Positions 33,809 through 42,109 of a stretch of 64,000 nucleotides of DNA are shown here, in pieces. Each line of letters starts with the position of its first letter. Position 1 is the first letter of the stretch. The stretch is from positions 2,728,001 to 2,792,000 of the forward strand of contig NZ_CP114413.1 of assembly GCF_027270315.1 (NCBI RefSeq), given 5' to 3'. The notes beneath the pieces are model-generated. The model was not told the origin of the DNA and ran no database searches. It saw only the letters and a list, made by a program, of their open reading frames with translations. Position numbers and translations under genes: made by a program. Origin of the DNA: Streptomyces cinnabarinus. GTDB taxonomy: Bacteria > Actinomycetota > Actinomycetes > Streptomycetales > Streptomycetaceae.

Positions 33809-33843
33809 GTGTGGTGTTCCCCCGGTCACTCCCAGGAGCCTTC

Positions 33844-34983
33844 ATGCGCGCCGCCAGACTCTCCGCCCTAGCCGCCACCGTCGTCGCGGCCCTGACCGCC
33901 GTGACGGGGTGCACCGAGAAGGGCAGTGACGGCGGGGACGGGGTCGTCCAGGTCACCGCCACGGACGACAAGTGCGAGGTCTCCACCAAGGAGTTCCCGG
34001 CCGGACACGTCGAACTCGCGATAGAGAACAAGGGATCCAAGGTCACCGAGGTCTACATCCTCTTCCCCGACGACCGGGTCGTCACCGAGCGCGAGAACAT
34101 CGGCCCCGGCACCAAGCAGCGCGTCACCGCCGAAGTGAAGGCCGGTGACTACCAGATCGCCTGTAAGCCGGGCATGAAGGGCGACGGCATCCGACAGGCC
34201 GTGAAGGCCACCGGTGGGGGAACCACCACCAAGCGCGATCCTCGGCTCGACAAGGCCGTCGCCGCCTATCGCCAGTACGTCCAGGAGCAGGCCGACGAGA
34301 CCCTCCCGCTCGCCGAGACCTTCGCCGAGGCCGTCAAGGACGGCGACCTCGCGGCCGCGAAGAAGGCGTACGCGCCGTCCCGGATCGGCTGGGAGCGCAC
34401 CGAGCCGGTCGCCGAGTCCTTCGGCGACATCGACCCGAAGGTGGACGTCCGCGAGGACGGCCTGGACGACGGCCAGAAGTGGACCGGCTGGCACCGGCTG
34501 GAGAAGTCCCTCTGGGACGACAAGAAGATCACCGACGCCGACAAGGAGCTCGCGGACCAGCTCATCACGGACCTGAAGGACTGGCAGAACCGCGTCGGCA
34601 AGGCCGAGATCACCCCGACCTCCATGGCCAACGGCGCCAAGGAACTCCTCGACGAGGTCGCCACCGGCAAGGTCACCGGCGAGGAGGAGCGCTACTCGCA
34701 CACCGACCTCGTCGACTTCAAGGCCAATGTCGAGGGCGCGGAGAAGTCGTACGAGCTGCTGAAGCCGGTCGCGAAGGAGAACGACCCGGCCCTGACGACC
34801 GAACTTGACAAGCAGTTCGCCGCCCTCGACACGCTGCTCGACAAGTACCGCGCGGAGAAGGACTCCTACGAGTTCACCTCGTACGACAAGGTCGGCGACG
34901 CCGACCGCAAGGACCTCTCGGACGCGGTGAACGCGCTGGCGGAACCGCTGTCCAAGCTCGCCGCAGCCGTCGTCGCCAAGTAG
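33844..34983 (+). CDS. efeO: EfeO iron-uptake lipoprotein (cupredoxin-like + M75 imelysin domain)
   Basis: 379 residues. The signal ends in lipobox TAVTGC with the lipid-modified Cys at about residue 23. Residues 30–120 form a cupredoxin-like fold (TDDKCEVSTKEFPAGHVELA, YQIACKPGM), and the rest is the helical M75 domain with the iron-binding H-x-x-E motif in WTGWHRLEKSLWDDKK. EfeO hands ferrous or ferric iron to the EfeU permease, with EfeB. First gene of the operon efeO-efeB-efeU plus a lipoprotein. AGGAG precedes the ATG at six bases. Confidence 0.95.
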   Translation: MRAARLSALAATVVAALTAVTGCTEKGSDGGDGVVQVTATDDKCEVSTKEFPAGHVELAIENKGSKVTEVYILFPDDRVVTERENIGPGTKQRVTAEVKAGDYQIACKPGMKGDGIRQAVKATGGGTTTKRDPRLDKAVAAYRQYVQEQADETLPLAETFAEAVKDGDLAAAKKAYAPSRIGWERTEPVAESFGDIDPKVDVREDGLDDGQKWTGWHRLEKSLWDDKKITDADKELADQLITDLKDWQNRVGKAEITPTSMANGAKELLDEVATGKVTGEEERYSHTDLVDFKANVEGAEKSYELLKPVAKENDPALTTELDKQFAALDTLLDKYRAEKDSYEFTSYDKVGDADRKDLSDAVNALAEPLSKLAAAVVAK

Positions 34984-34995
34984 GGGGCAACCAAC

Positions 34996-36222
34996 ATGAC
35001 TTCGGAATCCCCGTCCCGCCGCGCCCTCATCGGCTGGGGCGGCGCCGGGCTCGCGCTCGGCGCCGCCGCGGCCGGTGGTGCGGTGGCGATGGCTCGTACC
35101 GGTGACGACACACCCGCGCCGACCACCGCCATCCCCTTCCACGGCGCCCATCAGGCCGGCATCGCCACGCCCGTCCAGGACCGGCTGCACTTCGCCTCGT
35201 TCGACGTGCAGACCGAGGACCGGGCCGAGTTCGTGCGGATGCTGAAGGACTGGACGGCCGCCGCGCGCCGGATGACCGCCGGGCACCCGGTCGGCGAGGG
35301 CGGGTTCGGCGGGCTGCCCGAGGCGCCGCCGGACGACACCGGTGAGGCGCTGGGGCTCCAGCCCTCGCGGCTGACCCTCACCATCGGCTTCGGGCCGTCC
35401 CTGTTCGAGAAGTTCGGGCTGGCCGACGCCCGTCCCGAGGCCCTGGTCGACCTGCCGAAGTTCGCGGGCGACAACCTGGACAGGAACCGCAGCGGCGGTG
35501 ACCTGTGTGTCCAGGCCTGCGCGGACGATCCGCAGGTCGCGGTGCACGCCATCCGCAACCTCGCCCGGATCGGCTTCGGCAAGGTCGTCATCCGGTGGTC
35601 GCAGCTTGGCTTCGGGAAGACCTCGTCCACCACCCCGGAGGCGCAGACCCCGCGCAACCTCATGGGGTTCAAGGACGGCACCCGCAACATCGCGGGGACG
35701 GAGACCGACCGGCTGAAGAAGTTCGTGTGGGTCGACGGGAAGGACGGGCCCGACTGGATGGCGGGCGGGTCCTATCTCGTCGCCCGGCGGATCCGGATGC
35801 ACATCGAGACCTGGGACCGCACCTCGCTCCAGGAGCAGGAGGACATCTTCGGCCGCGACAAGGGCGAGGGCGCCCCGGTCGGCAAGGCCAAGGAGCGCGA
35901 CGAGCCGTTCCTGAAGGCGATGCTCCCGACCGCGCACGTACGGCTCGCGCATCCCGACTCCAACGACGGGGCGACGCTGCTGCGCCGCGGCTACTCCTTC
36001 ACCGACGGCACGGACGGCCTGGGCCGCCTGGACGCGGGCCTGTTCTTCCTGGCGTACCAGAAGGACGTGCGCCGGGGCTTCATCCCGGTCCAGCGCAACC
36101 TGGCCACCGACACGCTCAACGAGTACATCCAGCACGTGGGTTCGGCGGTCTACGCGATCCCGCCCGGCGTCCGCGACAAGGACGACTGGTGGGGCCGGGC
36201 GCTGTTCGCAGGGGAGGCGTAG
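34996..36222 (+). CDS. efeB: EfeB, Tat-exported DyP-type haem peroxidase
   Basis: 408 residues. A twin-arginine signal (SPSRRALIGWGGAGLALG) exports the folded haem protein. The DyP fold shows the catalytic Asp in MGFKDGTRNIAG (G-x-x-D-G) and later QRNLATDTLNEYIQHVGSAV. The proximal haem His is probably in TAHVRLAHPDSN. EfeB oxidises ferrous iron or extracts iron from haem (deferrochelatase claim), complementing the haem oxygenase nearby. Twelve bases after efeO. Confidence 0.95.
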   Translation: MTSESPSRRALIGWGGAGLALGAAAAGGAVAMARTGDDTPAPTTAIPFHGAHQAGIATPVQDRLHFASFDVQTEDRAEFVRMLKDWTAAARRMTAGHPVGEGGFGGLPEAPPDDTGEALGLQPSRLTLTIGFGPSLFEKFGLADARPEALVDLPKFAGDNLDRNRSGGDLCVQACADDPQVAVHAIRNLARIGFGKVVIRWSQLGFGKTSSTTPEAQTPRNLMGFKDGTRNIAGTETDRLKKFVWVDGKDGPDWMAGGSYLVARRIRMHIETWDRTSLQEQEDIFGRDKGEGAPVGKAKERDEPFLKAMLPTAHVRLAHPDSNDGATLLRRGYSFTDGTDGLGRLDAGLFFLAYQKDVRRGFIPVQRNLATDTLNEYIQHVGSAVYAIPPGVRDKDDWWGRALFAGEA

Positions 36223-36226
36223 GACC

Positions 36227-37099
36227 GTGTTCGCGAACTATCTGATCGGTCTGCGCGAGGGACTTGAGGCCAGCCTGGTCGTCTGCATCCTCGTCGCCTA
36301 TCTGGTGAAGACGGACCGCAGGGACGCCCTGAAGCCCGTCTGGATCGGCATCGGGGTCGCGGTGGCGCTCGCCCTGGGCTTCGGCTGCGCCCTCGAATTC
36401 GGTTCCCAGGAGCTGACGTTCGAGGCGCAGGAGGCGCTCGGCGGCACGCTGTCGGTCCTCGCGGTCGCCCTGGTGACGTGGATGGTGTTCTGGATGCGGC
36501 GCACCGCCCGGCACCTGAAGGCGGAGCTGCACGGCAAGCTGGACGCGGCGCTGCAGATGGGCACGGGCGCGCTGGTCGCCACGGCGTTCCTGGCGGTGGG
36601 CCGGGAGGGCCTGGAGACGGCGCTGTTCGTGTGGACGTCGGTGCGCGCGGCCGGCGACGGCTCGGCGGACCCGGCGATCGGAGCGGGGCTCGGCCTGGCC
36701 ACCGCGGTCGTCCTCGGCTGGCTGTTCTACCGCGGCGCCCTCAGGATCAACCTGGCGAAGTTCTTCACCTGGACCGGCGGCATGCTGGTCGTGGTCGCGG
36801 CGGGGGTGCTGGCGTACGGCTTCCATGACCTCCAGGAGGCGGACTGGCTGCCGGGCCTGACCAACAAGGCGTTCGACATCACCGGGACGATCCCGCCGGA
36901 CAGTTGGTACGGCACGCTGCTCAAGGGTGTCTTCAACTTCCAGCCCGATCCGACCGTGCTCCAGGTCACGGTGTGGCTGCTGTACCTGGTCCCGACACTC
37001 GCGCTGTTCCTCGCCCCGGTAGGGTTCGCCTCCGGGAAGGGGAAGGTGAAGGTACCCGATGAGCACGGATCGCGGCCCTCGAAGGCTTCGCAGTCTTGA
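36227..37099 (+). CDS. efeU: EfeU, FTR1-family iron permease
   Basis: 290 residues, seven transmembrane helices. Two R-E-x-x-E iron motifs are present: REGLE at 10–14 and REGLE at 126–130. These are the family hallmark, in TM1 and TM4. It transports iron oxidised or delivered by EfeO/EfeB across the cytoplasmic membrane. GTG start, four bases after the efeB stop. The gene overlaps the downstream lipoprotein gene by 41 bases. Confidence 0.95.
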   Translation: MFANYLIGLREGLEASLVVCILVAYLVKTDRRDALKPVWIGIGVAVALALGFGCALEFGSQELTFEAQEALGGTLSVLAVALVTWMVFWMRRTARHLKAELHGKLDAALQMGTGALVATAFLAVGREGLETALFVWTSVRAAGDGSADPAIGAGLGLATAVVLGWLFYRGALRINLAKFFTWTGGMLVVVAAGVLAYGFHDLQEADWLPGLTNKAFDITGTIPPDSWYGTLLKGVFNFQPDPTVLQVTVWLLYLVPTLALFLAPVGFASGKGKVKVPDEHGSRPSKASQS

Positions 37100-38054
37100 C
37101 CGGAGGGTGCTGATAGCGGCCTCCCTGACCGCTTTGTCGCTTACGGCGAGCGGGTGCGTGGTGGTGCACGGGGAGCGGGAGATGATCCCCGCGGCCACCC
37201 AGGCCGAGGCCGCCAAGGCCCTCAAGGACTTCACGGCCGCCTACAACGCGGCTGACGAGGCGTACGACAGCTCCCTGGACGCCGACCATGTCACCGGCGC
37301 CCTCGGTGACATCGACGAGGCGCGGCTGGAGGCGGGGCGCGCCAACAATCCGGACGGCAACTCCGCCCACACTCCGCTGGAGTTCACGGACGCCGAGTTC
37401 ACCATCCCGAAGAAGCCGGGCTGGCCGCGCTGGTTCCTGGCGGACGCCCAGGGCAACCGCGGCGGTGACTCCCGCTGGCTGCTGGTGTTCACCCGGGACG
37501 CGCTGGACGCGCCGTGGGAGGCCGCCTATCTGACGCTGGTGGCGCCGGACCAACTGCCGGAGTTCAAGAAGGACAAGGACGGCTGGGCCGAGGCGGTCGA
37601 CGCGAACTCCGCCGAACTGGCCATCGCCCCGGCCGACTTGAGCAAGGACTACACGGCCTTCCTGAAGGACGGCGGGGAGACCTTCGCGGACGGCAGCCAC
37701 ACCTCGGGCTGGCGGGAGAAGCGCACGAAGAACGCCGAACGGCCCGGTCTGGTCACGCAGTACATCGACGAGCCGCTGACCGAGGGCGACTACGCGCCGC
37801 TGGCGCTGCGCACGGCGGACGGCGGGGCGCTGGTGTTCTTCGCCACGCACCACTACCAGAAGCAGACGGCCGCCCCGGGGACTTCGGTGCCCACCCCGAA
37901 CAAGGACGTACTGGCCCTGACGAAGGGTGAGATCAAGCAGTCGCTGACGATGGAGTTCGTCTCGAACGAGGTGGCCCTGGACCCGGCGAACGGCTCGGGC
38001 GCGGTGTCGGTGCTGGGCCGGATCGAGGGGCTGACGGGGGCGAAGGGCGAGTAG
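37059..38054 (+). CDS. Lipoprotein at the end of the efe operon
   Basis: 331 residues with a signal ending in a lipobox (LSLTASGC, Cys about residue 33). The extracellular part alternates helix and strand, with no catalytic motif recognised: PGWPRWFLADAQGNRGG, WLLVFTRDALDAPWEAAYLT and VFFATHHYQKQTA. The first gene frame overlaps efeU by 41 bases, so co-translation is likely and a role with EfeUOB is plausible. Similar proteins occur in streptomycetes without assigned function. Confidence 0.75.
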   Translation: MSTDRGPRRLRSLDRRVLIAASLTALSLTASGCVVVHGEREMIPAATQAEAAKALKDFTAAYNAADEAYDSSLDADHVTGALGDIDEARLEAGRANNPDGNSAHTPLEFTDAEFTIPKKPGWPRWFLADAQGNRGGDSRWLLVFTRDALDAPWEAAYLTLVAPDQLPEFKKDKDGWAEAVDANSAELAIAPADLSKDYTAFLKDGGETFADGSHTSGWREKRTKNAERPGLVTQYIDEPLTEGDYAPLALRTADGGALVFFATHHYQKQTAAPGTSVPTPNKDVLALTKGEIKQSLTMEFVSNEVALDPANGSGAVSVLGRIEGLTGAKGE

Positions 38055-38078
38055 CGCGCCCCTATTGCAGCGGCCCGT

Positions 38079-38798
38079 TCAGCGCCGCGAGGGCCAGGCG
38101 GTGTGCGCGTGATCGGACTCCTGCCCCGCGTGCCGGGCGCAGGAGTCGGTGAGGACCTCCAGCAGGCTGAGCGGATCCGGCAGCGGATGCTCGGGGCCGC
38201 GGACCCAGCGCACGTTCTGGTCGTCACCGGGGAGCCGGGCGGGCGGTACGAGGACGTACGAACCGCGGCAGTGCCACCGTAGGCCCGGATGCTCGTCCAT
38301 CGTCTCGGGGTGGCAGTCCAGCTCGCAGGGCCACCACTCGTCCTCGTCCTCGGGGGTGCCGCGGGTGAGGGTGAAGAAGAGCAGGCGGCCGTCGTCGCGC
38401 TCGGCGACCGGGCCGACCTCGACCCCGGCGCCGAGGAGGCGGTCAAGGGCCTCGCGGCCGGCGTCCAGGGGGACGTCCAGGACGTCGTGGACCATACCGG
38501 TGGCGGTGATGAAGTTGGCCTGTGGCTGGTGGCGGGCCCAGCGCTCGATCTGGGCGCGGTCGGTGGTGGACTGCGTCTGCCAGGCGAAGGACACCGGGTG
38601 CTGGGCGGGGGTCGGACAGCCGACGCGGTCGCAGGAGCAGCGGTAGCCGGGGGCCGGGTGGGCGGCGGGGGCGAGCGGCAGTCCCGCCTCGGCGGCGGCG
38701 AGCAGCAGGGCCTCGCGACCGCCGTCATCGGCGGTCTGCTGGGGGCGGCGGCCGCGCAGCCACCGGGAGAGTTTGCCCTGAATGCCTCGGTCGCTCAT
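38079..38798 (-). CDS. Prim-Pol-like (bifunctional DNA primase/polymerase N-terminal) domain protein
   Basis: 239 residues: GREALLLAAAEAGLPLAPAA, then a Cys-rich stretch YRCSCDRVGCPTPAQHPVSF with a possible zinc site, then WARHQPQANFITATGMVHDV and LDVPLDAGREALDRLL. This matches the standalone ‘bifunctional DNA primase/polymerase’ family common in Streptomyces. The acidic metal residues of true prim-pols (D-x-D) are reduced to D-V-P-L-D, so polymerase activity is doubtful; several homologues are thought regulatory. Single gene, convergent to the efe operon. Confidence 0.75.
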   Translation of the reverse strand: MSDRGIQGKLSRWLRGRRPQQTADDGGREALLLAAAEAGLPLAPAAHPAPGYRCSCDRVGCPTPAQHPVSFAWQTQSTTDRAQIERWARHQPQANFITATGMVHDVLDVPLDAGREALDRLLGAGVEVGPVAERDDGRLLFFTLTRGTPEDEDEWWPCELDCHPETMDEHPGLRWHCRGSYVLVPPARLPGDDQNVRWVRGPEHPLPDPLSLLEVLTDSCARHAGQESDHAHTAWPSRR

Positions 38799-38956
38799 CT
38801 ATCCCCTCGCCTCGCTGTCGTGCCGAACAGCATGCCTTATCGTCCCACCTTCATGCGCTTCGGGGGGTCGCAGCCGACGACAGGGGCGGGTGGGACGAGC
38901 CCGGGATCGAGTGTCATTGCACGCTTTGACATGATTTACGACCCTACGGTGTCGCC

Positions 38957-39811
38957 ATGGTCACCTGGACCGGACTGACCGCCTCCGCGGCGTGCGCGGC
39001 CGCCCTGATCTCCCCGGCCCCGCTGGAGTGGGGCACGGCGCCCCTGACCGTCGACGCGCTCCCCCGCATCACCTACGTCGCCCATCGCGGCGGCGCCCGC
39101 GAGGTCCCCGAGAACAGCATGGCGGGCCTGGCGGCGGCGTACGCGCGCGGGACCGCCCAGGTCCTGGACTTCGACACCCGCGTCCTGCGCGACGGCACCC
39201 CGGTGGTCCTCCACGACCCGACCCTGCGCCGCACCACGAACCGCTCCGGCGAGGTGCGCGCCCTGGACGCCCGCGACTGGCGGACGGTACGGCTGCGTCC
39301 GGCGCCGTCGCTGCCGGGCCACTGGCGTGCGGAGCGGCCGCCGACGGTGGCCGAGGTGCTGGACCGGTTCGGCGGGCGGATCGTGCTGATGCTGGAGGTG
39401 AAGGACCCGAGGGGGCTCGGCCCGCTGGCGGCGCTGATCCGGGCCCGGGGCCTGACCCGCTCGGTGCTGGTGAACACCAACGACCCGGCGCTGGCCCGCC
39501 GCGCCGACCGGCTGGGCCTGCTGACCCAGCTGTGGCGCTCGGCCCGTCAGCTGCGCACCGACCGGCCGGAGCGCTGGCGCTCCTACGTGCACGTCCTGGA
39601 CGTGGACCACCGGGCCCGGGACGCGGATCTGCGGCGGGCGGTGCGGTCCGGGATCCCCCGGGTGTGGGCGCACACCGTGGTGACCCCGGCCCAGCGGGAC
39701 CGGGTGCTGGCGCTGGGCTGCGACGGAGTGATCACGGACGCGCCGGGGCGGCTGGCCCGGGTGGGGCAGCGGGCGACTCAGCGGGCAGCTCAGCGGGGCG
39801 CGAGGCCGTAG
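38957..39811 (+). CDS. Glycerophosphodiester phosphodiesterase-family protein
   Basis: 284 residues; TIM-barrel motifs HRGGAREVPENSMAGLAAAY (catalytic His and Glu), LDFDTRVLRDGTPVVLHDPT (metal Asp, second catalytic His) and later IVLMLEVKDPRG. GDPD releases glycerol-3-phosphate from glycerophosphodiesters such as deacylated phospholipids. The N-terminus (WTGLTASAACAAALISPAPL) may be an uncleaved signal or anchor, suggesting extracytoplasmic action. The usual Glu-x-Asp is Asp-x-Asp here. Its 3' end overlaps the convergent TetR gene by 22 bases. Confidence 0.88.
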   Translation: MVTWTGLTASAACAAALISPAPLEWGTAPLTVDALPRITYVAHRGGAREVPENSMAGLAAAYARGTAQVLDFDTRVLRDGTPVVLHDPTLRRTTNRSGEVRALDARDWRTVRLRPAPSLPGHWRAERPPTVAEVLDRFGGRIVLMLEVKDPRGLGPLAALIRARGLTRSVLVNTNDPALARRADRLGLLTQLWRSARQLRTDRPERWRSYVHVLDVDHRARDADLRRAVRSGIPRVWAHTVVTPAQRDRVLALGCDGVITDAPGRLARVGQRATQRAAQRGARP

Positions 39812-40404
39812 AGGGCGTAGTCGACGAGAGTGTCGGTGTACTCGTGGGAGATGGGCCCGGAGTACTGGAGCCAGCGCTGCGCGAGCGGGGAGACGAACAG
39901 TTCGAGGGCGATGCGCGGATCGAGGTCCGGGCGCACCTCGCCGGTCTCCTGGGCGGCGCGCAGCCGGGTGACGTAGAGCTGGAGCGAGGGTTCGAGCATC
40001 TTGGCGACGAACTTCCGGCCCAGCTCCTCGTTGACGACCCCCTCGGCGGCGAGCGCACGGGAGGGCACCTCGAAACGGGGGTTCTTCAGCTCGTCGACCG
40101 TGGCGCGCAGCACCGTCTTGAGGTCGGCGGCGAGGTCGCCGGTGTCGGGGATGGCGTACGGCTCGTGCCCGGCGTCCCGGCTGGCCTGCTCGCCCAGGTC
40201 GAGGAACGCCTCCATGAGCACTTCGGCCTTGGAGGACCACCACCGGTAGATCGTCTGCTTGCCGACACCGGCGCGGGCGGCGATCCCCTCGATGGTCGTC
40301 CTGGGGTAGCCGACCTCTCCGACGAGGGCGAGGGCGGCGTCGTAGATGGCGCGGCGGGACTTCTCGCTGCGGCGGGTGGAGTCGGGGGCGAGGTTCTTGG
40401 CCAT
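39790..40404 (-). CDS. TetR-family repressor
   Basis: 204 residues. HTH TTIEGIAARAGVGKQTIYRW at about 37–56, then a helical ligand domain (RFEVPSRALAAEGVVNEELG) typical of the TetR_C group. Its own promoter is covered by the dyad AGACGGACCGTCT, and a second palindrome lies 28 bases further on, upstream of the divergent small gene; both are candidate operators. It probably represses itself and the divergent gene, and perhaps the adjacent phosphodiesterase. ATG at 40404. Confidence 0.9.
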   Translation of the reverse strand: MAKNLAPDSTRRSEKSRRAIYDAALALVGEVGYPRTTIEGIAARAGVGKQTIYRWWSSKAEVLMEAFLDLGEQASRDAGHEPYAIPDTGDLAADLKTVLRATVDELKNPRFEVPSRALAAEGVVNEELGRKFVAKMLEPSLQLYVTRLRAAQETGEVRPDLDPRIALELFVSPLAQRWLQYSGPISHEYTDTLVDYALYGLAPR

Positions 40405-40427
40405 GGGGCAAATTTATCAGGTTGACA

Positions 40428-40440
40428 AGACGGACCGTCT
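40428..40440. promoter_or_regulatory. TetR operator candidate 1
   Basis: AGACGGACCGTCT is a 13-bp palindrome with a single central base. It lies 24 bases upstream of the tetR start and overlaps a TTGACA-like element. Confidence 0.6.
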
Positions 40441-40467
40441 CGCCGGAGAGTGAGAAGGCCATAAGCG

Positions 40468-40485
40468 AGACGATACGTATCGTCT
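40468..40485. promoter_or_regulatory. TetR operator candidate 2 (18-bp perfect palindrome)
   Basis: AGACGATACGTATCGTCT is perfectly palindromic and shares the AGACG...CGTCT arms with candidate 1. It is located 32 bases upstream of the divergent small gene. Confidence 0.65.
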
Positions 40486-40516
40486 GAGCTGTTCGTCATG
40501 AGGAAGGAGCCCGGCG

Positions 40517-40723
40517 ATGACGCGAGGCGGAAACATGCTCGGAGTGGGCGGCACCCGAAAGAACCTCGGACGGGACGCCCTGCGCGGCGGCGCCCGGGGC
40601 GGCCGGGGCGGTGGCGCCCAGGACCCGCAGGCCCAGAAGCGGGAGCTGCTGCGCAAGCTCCAGGAGAGGCGAGGAGAAAGTCGCGGGGAGGGCCGAGGGG
40701 CGGAGGGGCAGGCGGACGCCTGA
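40517..40723 (+). CDS. Small basic Gly/Arg-rich protein (DUF6243-like)
   Basis: 68 residues: MTRGGNMLGVGGTRKNLGRD, a Gly/Arg-rich linker, then the helix AQKRELLRKLQERRGESRGE. I recall this as DUF6243, a short streptomycete family without known function. GGAAGGAG precedes the ATG at seven bases. Its promoter carries the 18-bp palindrome, so it is probably controlled by the divergent TetR protein. Confidence 0.75.
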   Translation: MTRGGNMLGVGGTRKNLGRDALRGGARGGRGGGAQDPQAQKRELLRKLQERRGESRGEGRGAEGQADA

Positions 40724-40773
40724 GCCGTGCCCCCGGTGGATCCGGTGGTTCCGGCCGCTGAGCCGGCGGCCCG

Positions 40774-41760
40774 CTACTCCGCCGGGGGCCAGGCGTCGCC
40801 CCAGTCCGCGTCACGGGCGGCCTTGTAGAGGTCGCCGTGGCGTTTGGTGACGGTCGTCCTGGCGAGGGCGGGCTCGGCCTCGCAGAGATCCAGCAGCACC
40901 TGCCCCTTGCGGATCTGAGGCTTGCGGACGACTCGGGCGGGGGCCGGGACGACCGGGAACCGGGCGGCGGCGACGTAGGCGAACTTCTCGTCCTCGTACG
41001 CGAGGGAGCCGCCCTTGACCTGCCGGTGCAGGGAGGAGCGGCTGACCCGCGCGGAGAAGTGGCACCAGTCGGTGCCCGGGACGATGGGGCAGGCGGCGCT
41101 GTGGGGGCAGGGGGCGGCGATCCGGAATCCGGCCTCGACGAGCCGCTGCCGGGCCTCGATGATCCGGGCGTATCCGTCCGGGGTGCCGGGCTCGACGATG
41201 ACGACGGCCTGGGCGGCGGAGGCGACGGTGTCGACCAGCGTCGCGCGGTCGGCTTCCGCGAGCTCATTGAGGACGTAGGAGATCGTGACGAGATCAGTGC
41301 TCTCGATGGAGAGCGCCGCTCCGATACGAGAGCGCTGCCAACGCACGTCCCGTAGGGCCGGGTTGGCGGCGGCGATCTCGCGGCCGAGGGCGAGCGCGGG
41401 CTCGGCCCAGTCGAGCACGGTGACGGGACGCCGGCCGGGCCAGGTGGCACTGACCGCCCAGGTGGCGGCGCCGGTGCCGCCGCCGACATCGACATGGCTC
41501 CCCGGCGCCCACTCGGGAGCGGCCTCGGCGAACGCTTCCAGCGCGGCGTGCACGGCCTCGAAGGTGGCGGGCATCCGGTATGCGGCGTAGGCGGCCACGT
41601 CGGCGCGGTCCCGGAGAATGGGGGCGTCGGTGGGAGTGGCCCCGCGATAGTTGGCGATCAGCCGCTCCACCGCGGTGGCGGCCTGCCGGGGCGGAAGTCC
41701 GTCGAGGAGGCCGTCGAGGGCGGCACGCAGAGTCTCGGCCGAGGCCACGGGGTCGTTCAC
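40774..41760 (-). CDS. Rsm22-family (mitoribosome assembly-like) methyltransferase-fold protein
   Basis: 328 residues. The SAM-binding motif I is GSHVDVGGGTGAATWAVSAT, with the acidic strand end VTVLDWAEPALALGRE. Downstream, FRIAAPCPHSAACPIVPGTD–WCHFSARVSRSS carries four cysteines, the [4Fe-4S]-type site of Rsm22/METTL17, required for small-subunit rRNA maturation in mitochondria. Bacterial homologues are not characterised; a role in ribosome assembly is inference. ATG at 41760. Confidence 0.85.
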   Translation of the reverse strand: MNDPVASAETLRAALDGLLDGLPPRQAATAVERLIANYRGATPTDAPILRDRADVAAYAAYRMPATFEAVHAALEAFAEAAPEWAPGSHVDVGGGTGAATWAVSATWPGRRPVTVLDWAEPALALGREIAAANPALRDVRWQRSRIGAALSIESTDLVTISYVLNELAEADRATLVDTVASAAQAVVIVEPGTPDGYARIIEARQRLVEAGFRIAAPCPHSAACPIVPGTDWCHFSARVSRSSLHRQVKGGSLAYEDEKFAYVAAARFPVVPAPARVVRKPQIRKGQVLLDLCEAEPALARTTVTKRHGDLYKAARDADWGDAWPPAE

Positions 41761-41810
41761 CCCCAGATTCTAATCCGGGCCACGTCGGCATCATCCAGGG
41801 CGGAGCGAGA

Positions 41811-42104
41811 GTGACAGTCACGCACCGGAAGGCGGGCCTGTGGGCCCGGGGAGTCCTCGCGGCAGGTCTGTACACCGTCACGGTCGCGATGCTGGCGTTG
41901 AGCCTTCCGGCGGTGGGTGTCGAAACGACGCCGACGAGTGACCCCGACACGGCGGCGGGGGCGTTCTTCTGCCTGGTGCTGTCCGCGCTGTTCCTCGCCG
42001 CCACCGCGGCGGTCTCTTTCAGATGGCGGGCCGCACGCGCCGTGTGCCTGCTCCAGCTGATCCTCATGGTGATCGTCTGGGCTCAGGTGCCGAGCCCGTT
42101 CTGA
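41811..42104 (+). CDS. Small three-TM membrane protein
   Basis: 97 residues from a GTG at 41811 with GGAG seven bases upstream. Three hydrophobic segments: GVLAAGLYTVTVAMLALSLP, GAFFCLVLSALFLAATAAVS and CLLQLILMVIVWAQVPSPF. Not recognised. Divergent from the Rsm22-like gene. Confidence 0.6.
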   Translation: MTVTHRKAGLWARGVLAAGLYTVTVAMLALSLPAVGVETTPTSDPDTAAGAFFCLVLSALFLAATAAVSFRWRAARAVCLLQLILMVIVWAQVPSPF

Positions 42105-42109
42105 GTGAC

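Noticed and set aside
38920..38956. TTGACA promoter before the phosphodiesterase gene
   Set aside because: The TTGACA near 38929 has only about 13 bases to any -10-like hexamer, too short for a normal promoter.
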